Assembly (NCBI RefSeq): GCF_006274605.1
Contig: NZ_CP040846.1
Span: forward strand, 965,041 to 1,029,040
Direction: 5' to 3'
Length of the DNA: 64,000 nt
Source of the DNA: Thermococcus indicus
Lineage (GTDB): Archaea; Methanobacteriota_B; Thermococci; Thermococcales; Thermococcaceae
The stretch's first letter is position 1; every line of letters starts with the position of its first letter. Shown here piece by piece: positions 9,242-16,763 of this stretch. The translations under genes were made by a program, and so were the position numbers. The notes under the pieces are model-generated. The model was not told the origin of the DNA, made no database searches, and was given only the letters and a program-made list of their open reading frames with translations.

Positions 9242-9531
9242 GTTGGTCTGCCCTTCGTTCCTTTTTTCACCATGAAGTAGATGGACATAGGGAGAAGGGT
9301 CAGGGCGAAGGCCCATATCACCGCGGCGTAGAGGCCCGCGTCGATTCTGCCCTGCCTCAGCAGAGCGGTCAGCATCCCCATGGTTATGAGATAAGCACCC
9401 AGTTCCAGTGTGAAAATCCATGAAATCCTCGAGATCCTCCTGTTAGAGGAGAGCTTCTGCCGGACTTCGACCGCAAGATAAACCACGCCCATGACGATGG
9501 CCAGGAGGGCCGCTATCTCCCCCCAGTCCAT
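9238..9531 (-). CDS. Small membrane protein, 97 residues
   Basis: Begins MDWGEIAALLAIVMG and contains three predicted transmembrane helices ending in a basic tail (KKGTKGRPT). No family recognised. ATG 9531 is chosen because AGGTGAGG lies just upstream; a longer frame to 9606 would begin inside the neighbouring promoter and reads poorly. Confidence 0.65.
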   Translation of the reverse strand: MDWGEIAALLAIVMGVVYLAVEVRQKLSSNRRISRISWIFTLELGAYLITMGMLTALLRQGRIDAGLYAAVIWAFALTLLPMSIYFMVKKGTKGRPT

Positions 9532-9582
9532 TACCCTCACCTTGCGTATGTTGGACCTTTGGCTTAAAACCTTTCCCGCCAA

Positions 9583-9596
9583 AAACTTTATAAACC
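9583..9596 (+). promoter_or_regulatory. TATA-box promoter of DUF2202 gene
   Basis: AAACTTTATAAACC lies about 55 bases upstream of the DUF2202 start and matches the archaeal TATA consensus. Confidence 0.55.
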
Positions 9597-9644
9597 CTGC
9601 ATGCATATGTAATATTGAACTTACACATGGAGAGGTGAAGAGAC

Positions 9645-10304
9645 ATGAGGAAAAAGATTTGGGGTATCGCCCTGTTGATGTTAGCTGCCCTGGGGTTCAC
9701 CCTCGGGAGCGTGGCAGCGTGGCACGGGACTCCAGGAGAGAACCCGTACGCCGGTCGGACAACCGCGCCCATGCTTAACGGCACTATGGAGACGTACTAC
9801 TCCGACCTCAGCCAGGAGGAGATAGACGGCCTGCTGTACATGGTGGAGGAGGAGAAGCTTGCACGTGACGTTTACCTGACACTCTACGAGCAGTGGGACC
9901 TTCCGGTGTTCAGCAACATAGCGAGGAGCGAGGGGATGCACATGGACGCGGTTCTTTCACTTATAGAGAAATACAACCTGACCGCTCCAGAGACTCTCGA
10001 CGAGGTGGGTGTCTTCCAGAACGACGATCTCCAGGCCCTCTACGACCAGCTGGTTGAGATGGGAAGCGCAAGCCAGGAGGATGCACTTAAGGTCGGCGCG
10101 CTGATAGAGGAGACCGACATAAAAGACCTCGAGGACTGGATAGCCCAGACCGATAACGAGGACATCAAGCAGGTCTACGAGAGCCTCATGGCTGGCAGCG
10201 AGAACCACCTCAGGGCCTTCACAAGGCTGCTGGAGAACCGGTACGACGTGACGTATTCCCCGCAGGTGCTCAGCGAGGATGAATACCGGACCATAGTGGG
10301 ATGA
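9645..10304 (+). CDS. DUF2202 (ferritin-like) secreted protein
   Basis: A 219-residue protein with an N-terminal signal peptide (KKIWGIALLMLAALGFTLGSVAAW) and a ferritin-like four-helix domain. Putative di-metal ligands appear in order: EEEKLARDVY, RSEGMHMDAV, EETDIKDLEDW and GSENHLRAF. These Glu/His pairs are the pattern of DUF2202 proteins. A role in metal or oxidative-stress handling outside the cell membrane is inferred only. The start ATG 9645 follows GAGGTGAAGAGAC. Confidence 0.88.
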   Translation: MRKKIWGIALLMLAALGFTLGSVAAWHGTPGENPYAGRTTAPMLNGTMETYYSDLSQEEIDGLLYMVEEEKLARDVYLTLYEQWDLPVFSNIARSEGMHMDAVLSLIEKYNLTAPETLDEVGVFQNDDLQALYDQLVEMGSASQEDALKVGALIEETDIKDLEDWIAQTDNEDIKQVYESLMAGSENHLRAFTRLLENRYDVTYSPQVLSEDEYRTIVG

Positions 10305-10365
10305 GCGGAAAGCTTTTATCTCTTTTTTCCAACCCTCCTTTAGTCTTGACTCAGCGGTGTTGAAA

Positions 10366-10659
10366 ATGGCACAGAGCGTCGAGGAGCTGGCCACCGTCTG
10401 CGATGCACTCTCAAATCCCGTTAGGGTCAGGATACTCAAGCTTCTCTGTCGGAAGGAGTGGTACGTTTATGAACTCGCCAAGGAACTCGGAATATCGCGG
10501 CAGCTCCTTTATCTCCACCTCAAGAAGCTCGAAAAGGCCGGTCTCGTCGAGAGCGAGCTTAGACTTGAGCCAGATGACCCGAGGGCCAAGAAATACTACC
10601 GTGCAAGGCCGTTCAGGCTCGTTATAGACAACGACGTGATTATGAATCTGGAGGGATAA
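10366..10659 (+). CDS. ArsR-type winged-helix transcriptional regulator
   Basis: A 97-residue DNA-binding protein: LSNPVRVRILKLL, then the recognition helix region ELAKELGISRQLLYLHLKKLEKAGLVES, then a wing. No metal-binding Cys cluster is obvious. The start ATG 10366 has GGTG 6 bases upstream. It is followed after 23 bases by a small membrane protein, probably its operon partner and perhaps its signal partner. Confidence 0.88.
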   Translation: MAQSVEELATVCDALSNPVRVRILKLLCRKEWYVYELAKELGISRQLLYLHLKKLEKAGLVESELRLEPDDPRAKKYYRARPFRLVIDNDVIMNLEG

Positions 10660-10682
10660 AAATGCCGTGGGGAGGGGAACCC

Positions 10683-10871
10683 ATGTCGACTCCGAGCGGG
10701 TGGATAAGCATAATACTCGGTTTGATACTCCTCGTGGTTTTGGTGTTTGCCTTCTACCAGGTGAACAGAACCCTGAACGAATTCAAGGTCGAGCTTGAGA
10801 GGCTCAAGAACGCCCTTGAAGAAACGCGGAAAAACACGGAAGACGTAAAGAAAAAGCTGGAGGAGGTTTAA
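10683..10871 (+). CDS. Small membrane protein with coiled coil, 62 residues
   Basis: One N-terminal transmembrane helix (IILGLILLVVLVFAFYQV) is followed by a charged coiled-coil segment (LERLKNALEETRKNTEDVKKKLEEV). The start ATG 10683 is preceded by GGAGGGGA. It is co-oriented with the ArsR-like gene and overlaps the end of the convergent downstream gene by 4 bases. Function unknown. Confidence 0.65.
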   Translation: MSTPSGWISIILGLILLVVLVFAFYQVNRTLNEFKVELERLKNALEETRKNTEDVKKKLEEV

Positions 10872-11161
10872 CCCGTCAGTAGCTCCAGCTCCTTTTTCAT
10901 TATGCTTCTGTTCATGAGCAGGTGGATTATTATCAGGACCATCATAAGGAGGCCGTAGCGGGCCCGGAGCTTGAGGAAATCAAGCTGGTTCATCCCCAGG
11001 AAAGTCCCCTGCTTTGCAGAGATGAACGTTCCGATGGTTATGAATATCACGCCTAAAAACGCTATGAACAGCGTCATCGAGAAGATTGCCTTTATTCTCA
11101 GCTTCTTTCTCATCTGGGGGTTTTTCTTGGCTTTTTCAAACACCTCTGCCATCGGGTCCAT
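10868..11161 (-). CDS. Small two-helix membrane protein, 97 residues
   Basis: Begins MDPMAEVFEKAKKNPQMRKK with a basic amphipathic N-terminus, then two transmembrane helices (IFSMTLFIAFLGVIFITIG and YGLLMMVLIIIHLLMN). GGGGTGAT lies 3 bases before ATG 11161, which decides the start. Family not recognised. Confidence 0.65.
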   Translation of the reverse strand: MDPMAEVFEKAKKNPQMRKKLRIKAIFSMTLFIAFLGVIFITIGTFISAKQGTFLGMNQLDFLKLRARYGLLMMVLIIIHLLMNRSIMKKELELLTG

Positions 11162-11286
11162 GGTATCACCCCTCGTTGAAACCACATTCAGCTTAAAAAT
11201 GTGCCTTCCCATTTTTGGGTACTCGTCTTAGCGTTAAGACGCAAACTTTAATTAGTTCGGAAACCTAATCCCATTAGGTGCCTCCA

Positions 11287-12111
11287 ATGGGACGGGATCT
11301 GAATGTTATCGGCTCGGATAATGTCACGGCAATCGGTTTGGGAACATGGGGCATCGGTGGTTACGAGACACCGGACTATTCCCGCGATAAGGAAAGTGTT
11401 GAAGCCCTGAGGTACGGCCTTGAGCTGGGGATCAATCTCATAGACACGGCGGAGTTCTACGGGGCCGGCCACAGCGAAGAACTCGTCGGGAAAGCCATCA
11501 GAGACTTCGAGAGGGAAGGACTCTTCATCATCAGCAAGGTCTGGCCGACGAACTTCGGCTATGAAAAAGCCAAGAGGGCCGCGAGGGCGAGCGCGAAGAG
11601 ACTCGGCACGTACATAGACCTCTACCTCCTCCACTGGCCCGGCGATAGCTGGGAAAGGATAGAGGAAACCCTCCACGCGCTGGAAGAGCTTGTTGACGAC
11701 GGCCTAATCCGATACATCGGCGTGAGCAACTTCGACCTGGAGCTTCTCAGGAAAAGCCATGAGGTGATGAGGAAGTACGAGATAGTTGCCAACGAGGTGA
11801 AGTACTCGCTCAAGGACCGCTGGCCCGAGACGAGCGGTCTGCTCGAGTACATGAAGCGCGAAAAGATTGCCCTCATAGCTTACACTCCGCTGGAGAAAGG
11901 CTCCCTAGCGAGGAACGAATGCCTGGCCGAGATTGGGAGGAAGTACGGCAAAAGCGCCGCCCAGGTTGCGCTAAACTACCTCATCTGGGAGGATAACGTT
12001 ATCGCCATTCCAAAGGCGGGCAGTAAAGCCCATATCGAAGAGAACGCCGGTGCCATGGGTTGGAGACTGAGTAAAGAGGACAGGGAGAAGGTCAAGTTAT
12101 GCGTCGGGTAG
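11287..12111 (+). CDS. Aldo/keto reductase
   Basis: A 274-residue NAD(P)-dependent TIM-barrel oxidoreductase. The catalytic tetrad is visible: Asp and Tyr in IDTAEFYGAGHSE, Lys in IISKVWPTN and His in YLLHWPGD. The cofactor-binding tail IPKAGSKAHIEENAGA is also typical. The physiological substrate is unknown. The start ATG 11287 has AGGTG 7 bases upstream. Confidence 0.93.
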   Translation: MGRDLNVIGSDNVTAIGLGTWGIGGYETPDYSRDKESVEALRYGLELGINLIDTAEFYGAGHSEELVGKAIRDFEREGLFIISKVWPTNFGYEKAKRAARASAKRLGTYIDLYLLHWPGDSWERIEETLHALEELVDDGLIRYIGVSNFDLELLRKSHEVMRKYEIVANEVKYSLKDRWPETSGLLEYMKREKIALIAYTPLEKGSLARNECLAEIGRKYGKSAAQVALNYLIWEDNVIAIPKAGSKAHIEENAGAMGWRLSKEDREKVKLCVG

Positions 12112-12159
12112 ATGTTTTATTTTCCCTGAACAAATCCAGCATTTATTCTATCCTTAGGG

Positions 12160-12205
12160 GTAATCGTTAAATAGGACGAACGATTTTCTTTGATAGTGGT
12201 GGGGT
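12160..12205 (+). promoter_or_regulatory. Promoter and ribosome site of the Ntn-hydrolase operon
   Basis: A TATA-like CGTTAAATAGGA near 12166-12177 is followed about 30 bases later by GGTGGGGT (12198-12205) before the GTG start at 12209. No other promoter is evident inside the four overlapping genes. Confidence 0.45.
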
Positions 12206-12208
12206 CAG

Positions 12209-13045
12209 GTGACATTAGTTTTGGCATTGAAATGGATTTGGGACAAGGAGAAAAACCACGATGCCGTTTTGATGGTCTCGGACTCCAGAGTCACCTACGG
12301 CCCTGTAACGTATGAGGCCAAGAAGATTCATTCGGTATTTGTCAATGGCATCCCGGTGGCAATAGCCGGCGGTTCTGGAGATGCCGCAATCGTCAAATAC
12401 GGATATCACGTTGTTGATGAAGTCGCCCAAAAATACATGGAAAATGGGGATAGAGGTACAACGCTCACTCAGGAAGAGTTTCGAGAACTTGTTGGTGAGG
12501 TAGAAAAGGCCCTGATTAAACGGTTCAGGGAGCTCAGGGAAATGGGAATTGACGTGAGCTTTAACATGATCCTGTCGAGTGTGGACCCTGAAGGCAGGGC
12601 TTCAATATATCACTTCGACAGCAGAGGACTCGCGGAGCCTGTTCACGATACCCCGGGGTTCGCGATAATCGGCTCGGGCTCCATAACCGGTGGTCTCTTG
12701 CTCCTCAGGCTTCTCGGCTACTCGCCGAGCGTGGAACTTAACTGGGGTCTGCTCTCCACGTTTATAGTGGACATGGTCAGCGAAATTGACCCGTCTGTCG
12801 GCCCATTCGTCGGCGAGAGCTGGCTCATGAGGGTTGAAAATGAAAAGGTAGCCCTAGGCCAGATAAAGGACGAAGCCCTGAGAGAGTTCAAAGAGCAAGT
12901 CAGAAAACGGAAAGAGCTAATTCAGGAGCTCATGTTCCTCTGTGATGTCCTTGGCGAGGAGAAAGTTGAAGAGGTTCTTTTCAGTTCCCTAATGGAGGTT
13001 GATGAAGATGACAGACGTGAGGGAGATGATAAGGGACAAAGTTAA
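12209..13045 (+). CDS. Proteasome beta-like Ntn hydrolase
   Basis: A 278-residue protein whose initiator Met is followed directly by Thr (MTLVLALKW), so Met removal would expose a Thr1 nucleophile without a propeptide. Proteasome-fold landmarks follow in order: SDSRVT (matching the acidic residue 17 position), AKKI (the Lys33 position), AGGSGDA, a SIYHFDSRG strand pair and IGSGSITGGL (the Ser129 region). The last 60 residues are a charged helical extension not present in ordinary beta subunits. It is not the housekeeping proteasome: the N-terminus and neighbours differ. It is the first gene of a four-gene operon and overlaps the next by 38 bases. Peptidase activity is inferred from the fold. 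Confidence 0.75.
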   Translation: MTLVLALKWIWDKEKNHDAVLMVSDSRVTYGPVTYEAKKIHSVFVNGIPVAIAGGSGDAAIVKYGYHVVDEVAQKYMENGDRGTTLTQEEFRELVGEVEKALIKRFRELREMGIDVSFNMILSSVDPEGRASIYHFDSRGLAEPVHDTPGFAIIGSGSITGGLLLLRLLGYSPSVELNWGLLSTFIVDMVSEIDPSVGPFVGESWLMRVENEKVALGQIKDEALREFKEQVRKRKELIQELMFLCDVLGEEKVEEVLFSSLMEVDEDDRREGDDKGQS

Positions 13046-13913
13046 GGAAGCTGTGGAGAAAAAGCTGGAAGGGCTCTTCATTGATTTTCTCACCAAAGAG
13101 TTTGTTGAGCGGAGGAAGTATCGGGAGTTGCTGGCGGTTTGGCTCATTGCACATCCTGAATTATATAGCTACCCGAAAATACTTGAGGTGGAATGCTACC
13201 ACAGGGAATACTGCAGGGTTGGGGACACCAGAATACTTGAATACAAAGCAATAATGGCAATCACCAGGCAGATAGTGAAATCCTATGAATCGGAGCTTGT
13301 GTTGAACGCTCAGAATGCCCTTGATGGTATTATCAGGAACCCAAGTTCAGTAGACGAGAAGATAACCACAAGGCAGATTTACACGAGTACACTTAACAGC
13401 CTTAAGGAGGGCATTCAGAAATACGTTGAAAACCAAGAGAGCACGCTTAAATTTAACGTTGGTTATGAGTCCATTTATCTCGAACCTCCAAAGATACTCT
13501 CAAAAGCGGCGGAGTTTATTCTCGAACGCGATAGAAATGTCACTGGATACTTTGAGAAAGAGCTCATTGAGAACATCAGAGTACTCTCAAAGGAGGCCAA
13601 GATGGCCTTCGTCGTCCTGTCGGCGTATCCAAGAACACACAATGGAGCCCCGTTCAGTTTAAGCACCTTTGATGTGGTTTGGGAAGTGGTGTCACAGGAA
13701 TCCCTAAAAGCATCCAAACTTAACACCGGATGGGTACGGGAGGAGTTATATAAAGCGGGCTTAATAGCGTCTGCGGATAAAAACATCGTCCCTCCATTTG
13801 CACTCGACATCTGGAAAAACGCCGCTAACATCAGGGAAATAATCCCGGACGTGCCTCCTGAAGTCGTCGCGAGGGTTAGAACGATACTGTCATGGAGGGA
13901 GGTCAATGATTGA
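13008..13913 (+). CDS. Unknown protein of Ntn-hydrolase operon, 301 residues
   Basis: A mostly alpha-helical, charged soluble protein beginning MTDVREMIRDKVKEAVEKK. It has no recognised motif, signal or membrane segment. A Cys-rich patch (VECYHREYCRVGD) lies near residue 65. The start ATG 13008 lies inside the preceding gene with GGAGGT 8 bases upstream; its end overlaps the next gene by 8 bases, pointing to translational coupling. Codon use is more AT-rich than in the flanking core genes. Confidence 0.75.
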   Translation: MTDVREMIRDKVKEAVEKKLEGLFIDFLTKEFVERRKYRELLAVWLIAHPELYSYPKILEVECYHREYCRVGDTRILEYKAIMAITRQIVKSYESELVLNAQNALDGIIRNPSSVDEKITTRQIYTSTLNSLKEGIQKYVENQESTLKFNVGYESIYLEPPKILSKAAEFILERDRNVTGYFEKELIENIRVLSKEAKMAFVVLSAYPRTHNGAPFSLSTFDVVWEVVSQESLKASKLNTGWVREELYKAGLIASADKNIVPPFALDIWKNAANIREIIPDVPPEVVARVRTILSWREVND

Positions 13914-15051
13914 GGGAAGAATACCGTACCACGATGAAAAGGCGTGGGAAGAGTATATAGCCCAGCTCTCTCACCTTTATATGAAAATCGAGGAAGTTCT
14001 CAGACTGAGGGACTGGCTGTTTGAGGAGGCGGGGGACAGAACCGTTGATGCTCTTCTCGGCGAAAACAAAATCTGGGAAAAGGTTCTGTTCGGAGGTCTG
14101 AACGAGGACACCATAGAGAAGAACGGCCTCGCCAGGTTCTACTTGGAGATTCTCGGATTTGGGATAGCCGGGGAAGACATGGAGAGGATAGTTTCCTACC
14201 TCAAGGAAGGCATAGACCTTGAGAGTGCGTCCTCTGGAATCAAACCAGAGCTAAGGGAAACGGACTTCATAACACTCCTCCGCTCAATGAAAAAGAACCT
14301 CTCGGATATCTTTGATGCGCTTGGGAGAGAACTTCCTTTAGTAGGCGAAGTTTCGCTGTCATCCCCTATGGCAGGGCCGCAGGTCGTTGGTGAACTCCTT
14401 ATGGCAGCAAAGGGGCTACTACCACTTTTCAACCCCCTATCCCTGTTTATAATCTCCATCCGCTCAACGCCCCGCTTTTATCTGGAGGCGAGCTACCAAA
14501 AACTGTTCACCGAGGAAGTGCAGGAGCTCTTACGCCGATACGGTATCGTTCTGGTGGACATTGTTTTACCCGACCTACCGCTGGAGCGGGAGAAGGAGAA
14601 GCGAGCAGTTGTCGGGTTAAAACCTGGCACCGTCGGCTACAAAATTTATGAGATAATCTTTGAGTGCTACAGGCTCTTCCAGATTCGGGAGGTTGGCGAC
14701 TTCTTCTTGGTCGAGGATGAGTTTGAGAAATACCTAAAGGTGTACTCCGAAAGGCTGAGAGACGTAATCCCATATGAAGAACTAACGAAAGTACATGATA
14801 CACTGATCTCAGGATGGCACCCTCATGATAGTGAATTCAACTCTCTCAGAGTTTCCAGTCCATTTAGGGTATATCAAGGGACAGCCACAATAGAGGGGGG
14901 CCACATAAAGTTTGAATCAGGACTGCAGGAGAGGGTAGGCTACACCAATTTTATAGCATTCATTGCTCCCCTTGCGTTCTGCGGATTCGCAGTTCTGGAC
15001 AGGCAGGGTGACAAAATCAACTATCAGGTGATTATGGGATGGGAAAGCTGA
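13906..15051 (+). CDS. Unknown protein of Ntn-hydrolase operon, 381 residues
   Basis: No family recognised. The N-terminal half is helical; the middle has a Gly/Pro/Leu-rich stretch (SSPMAGPQVVGELLMAAKGLLPLFNPLS); the C-terminal half contains a winged-helix-like region around TVGYKIYEIIFECYRLF and a final beta-rich domain. The start ATG 13906 follows GGAGGTCA. The gene overlaps both neighbours (8 and 13 bases), so all four products are probably made together. Confidence 0.75.
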   Translation: MIEGRIPYHDEKAWEEYIAQLSHLYMKIEEVLRLRDWLFEEAGDRTVDALLGENKIWEKVLFGGLNEDTIEKNGLARFYLEILGFGIAGEDMERIVSYLKEGIDLESASSGIKPELRETDFITLLRSMKKNLSDIFDALGRELPLVGEVSLSSPMAGPQVVGELLMAAKGLLPLFNPLSLFIISIRSTPRFYLEASYQKLFTEEVQELLRRYGIVLVDIVLPDLPLEREKEKRAVVGLKPGTVGYKIYEIIFECYRLFQIREVGDFFLVEDEFEKYLKVYSERLRDVIPYEELTKVHDTLISGWHPHDSEFNSLRVSSPFRVYQGTATIEGGHIKFESGLQERVGYTNFIAFIAPLAFCGFAVLDRQGDKINYQVIMGWES

Positions 15052-16673
15052 CAAAAATGGAGGTTAAAACAAAGAGAAAACCACTGGTAGTGGAAGAAAT
15101 TATCGTCACAGACTTCACGCCGGATGCGATAGTATCAAAAAGGGAAGATACCAAAACCAAGGTCAAAAAGCGAACCATTAAAGTCCCCCTGCTTCTACCG
15201 GTGTTTCAAAAACCTCGTGATATAACATTCCACACCGTAGAGGGAGTTTCCTTTCCAGAGCCGTTTAACCTATCCAAAATCCGACCAGTTGAGAGGCTGA
15301 TGTTTCTCAAGGCCGAGGGTGTTGAATACAGGGAAATTAAGGCAGAAGTTTTTACCCCTTACCTTTCCCATTTGCTCGACATAATTCTCAAAAAATTTCC
15401 TGAGGTTCACTTTGAGGAGCCCGAGCCTGTTGGTTTTGATGTTACTGAAGATGTTAGAACGCCTCCCAAAAAAGACCTGAATTCACTTTCCGTTCCAGTG
15501 GTCACACCCATTTTCTTGAAGTTATCCGGTGATGTCAGTTATTCAATAACAACGGAAATCGGCTTGGTGGTTGCTGCCGGGTCTTCAGGGGAAATCCCTG
15601 AAATAGAACTTCCAGTGGAAGACATGTTTTCAAAGGCCTTTGGCTCGGGTGTATCGTTCCTCCCCGAAGGGCCCGTTATAATTCTCGCCAAAAAGCCCGA
15701 GGAAAAGAAGCTGGGATACATAGAGTTTCTGAAACGCGTTCTCAGAGAGATTTACAGGGTAAGAGTCGGAGGATTACCAACCGCATACCATGTCATGTTG
15801 CCAGAGGATACAGATAGATTACAGTCTCTCCGGGCAGGAAAATCCATTTTTGTCCTTGACTGGGTGGGTAAGAAGGAGCCGGAGGAAGAACTGAAAAAAC
15901 AACACTTAAAAATCATGACCGAAAAGGTTAGAGAGCTGTTTTCCCAAGGTTTTGGTTTCTTGGTATTCTACGGCAACGAAGAGTTCCTTAAGTGGGTAAA
16001 ACATAAGGTGTTCAATTCGGTACTTTATATTTCGGACTCGGGCAACGTTAAAATGTCACTAGTCCAAAAATGGGTTAAGCTAGATCTACAATCCGCCGAA
16101 AGTTTATGCAAGCTCATTCACAATTTTTGGGGTTTCTATGGTGAGCAGGAACCTGTAGACAGGGGATTCGATTATCTCGCCCCGCATCTGGAGGACAAAT
16201 ATCGGGAATTCTTAGAAACCTACACAAGAACCATCCGGATACACGGCAAAACAATTCCATCCCCACTGTATATTGAAGGCAACCCTGGAGAGAGCTTGAT
16301 TCACTACGCCCTGAAGGCCTTTGTGTTTGAAAGATTGGTGGAAGATTATGGCGTTAATCCAAACGACATAGAAACTGAGTATCCCGAAGGGGAGATGAGA
16401 ATAGATGTGCACGTCAAGTCTCAAAACATTGCAGTTGAGATAGAAACGTTCTATGGGGAGACCCTTCCATTACTGAAACTGAGAAAAGACGTGGAGAGCC
16501 GACTGACCACTAAATCAGAGCTGTGGATAGTTTTACCCCCAACATCGTACGTGCTTTTCAAGAACGATGTGCATGCGTTTATAAAATGGACTCTCGCCAG
16601 ACCGGAGTATAGAAATCGCGTTAAGGTTTTCACGGTGGATGTAAACAACAGAAAGCTGATTCAGGTGTCTTAA
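15039..16673 (+). CDS. Large protein with nuclease-like C-terminal domain
   Basis: A 544-residue protein, last gene of the operon. The first 350 residues are not recognised and include Lys/Pro-rich linkers. The last 120 residues look like a restriction-endonuclease fold: a helix (HYALKAFVFERLVEDYG), then ETEYPEGEMRIDVHV, then NIAVEIETFYG, i.e. an acidic residue in one strand followed by an ExE/T-type strand, resembling PD-(D/E)xK enzymes although the usual Lys is not in its standard place. It may be an active or degenerate nuclease. AGGTGAT lies 6 bases before ATG 15039. Confidence 0.7.
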   Translation: MGKLTKMEVKTKRKPLVVEEIIVTDFTPDAIVSKREDTKTKVKKRTIKVPLLLPVFQKPRDITFHTVEGVSFPEPFNLSKIRPVERLMFLKAEGVEYREIKAEVFTPYLSHLLDIILKKFPEVHFEEPEPVGFDVTEDVRTPPKKDLNSLSVPVVTPIFLKLSGDVSYSITTEIGLVVAAGSSGEIPEIELPVEDMFSKAFGSGVSFLPEGPVIILAKKPEEKKLGYIEFLKRVLREIYRVRVGGLPTAYHVMLPEDTDRLQSLRAGKSIFVLDWVGKKEPEEELKKQHLKIMTEKVRELFSQGFGFLVFYGNEEFLKWVKHKVFNSVLYISDSGNVKMSLVQKWVKLDLQSAESLCKLIHNFWGFYGEQEPVDRGFDYLAPHLEDKYREFLETYTRTIRIHGKTIPSPLYIEGNPGESLIHYALKAFVFERLVEDYGVNPNDIETEYPEGEMRIDVHVKSQNIAVEIETFYGETLPLLKLRKDVESRLTTKSELWIVLPPTSYVLFKNDVHAFIKWTLARPEYRNRVKVFTVDVNNRKLIQVS

Positions 16674-16694
16674 TCACAGGCTCTCCCCGCTGCC

Positions 16695-16756
16695 GCAACC
16701 TCTATAAACACCTCTGCTAACCTATTTTAATATGGATCTCTTAATGGTTCGAGGTG
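16695..16756 (+). promoter_or_regulatory. Promoter region of AOR-family gene
   Basis: CTCTATAAAC (about 16699-16708) and CTATTTTAATATGG (about 16721-16734) are both TATA-like, and GAGGTG at 16751-16756 is the ribosome site for ATG 16764. Confidence 0.45.
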
Positions 16757-16763
16757 TATTGAT

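Noticed and set aside
8288..9421. A 377-residue minus-strand frame over apgM
   Set aside because: Antisense shadow of a clearly conserved gene.
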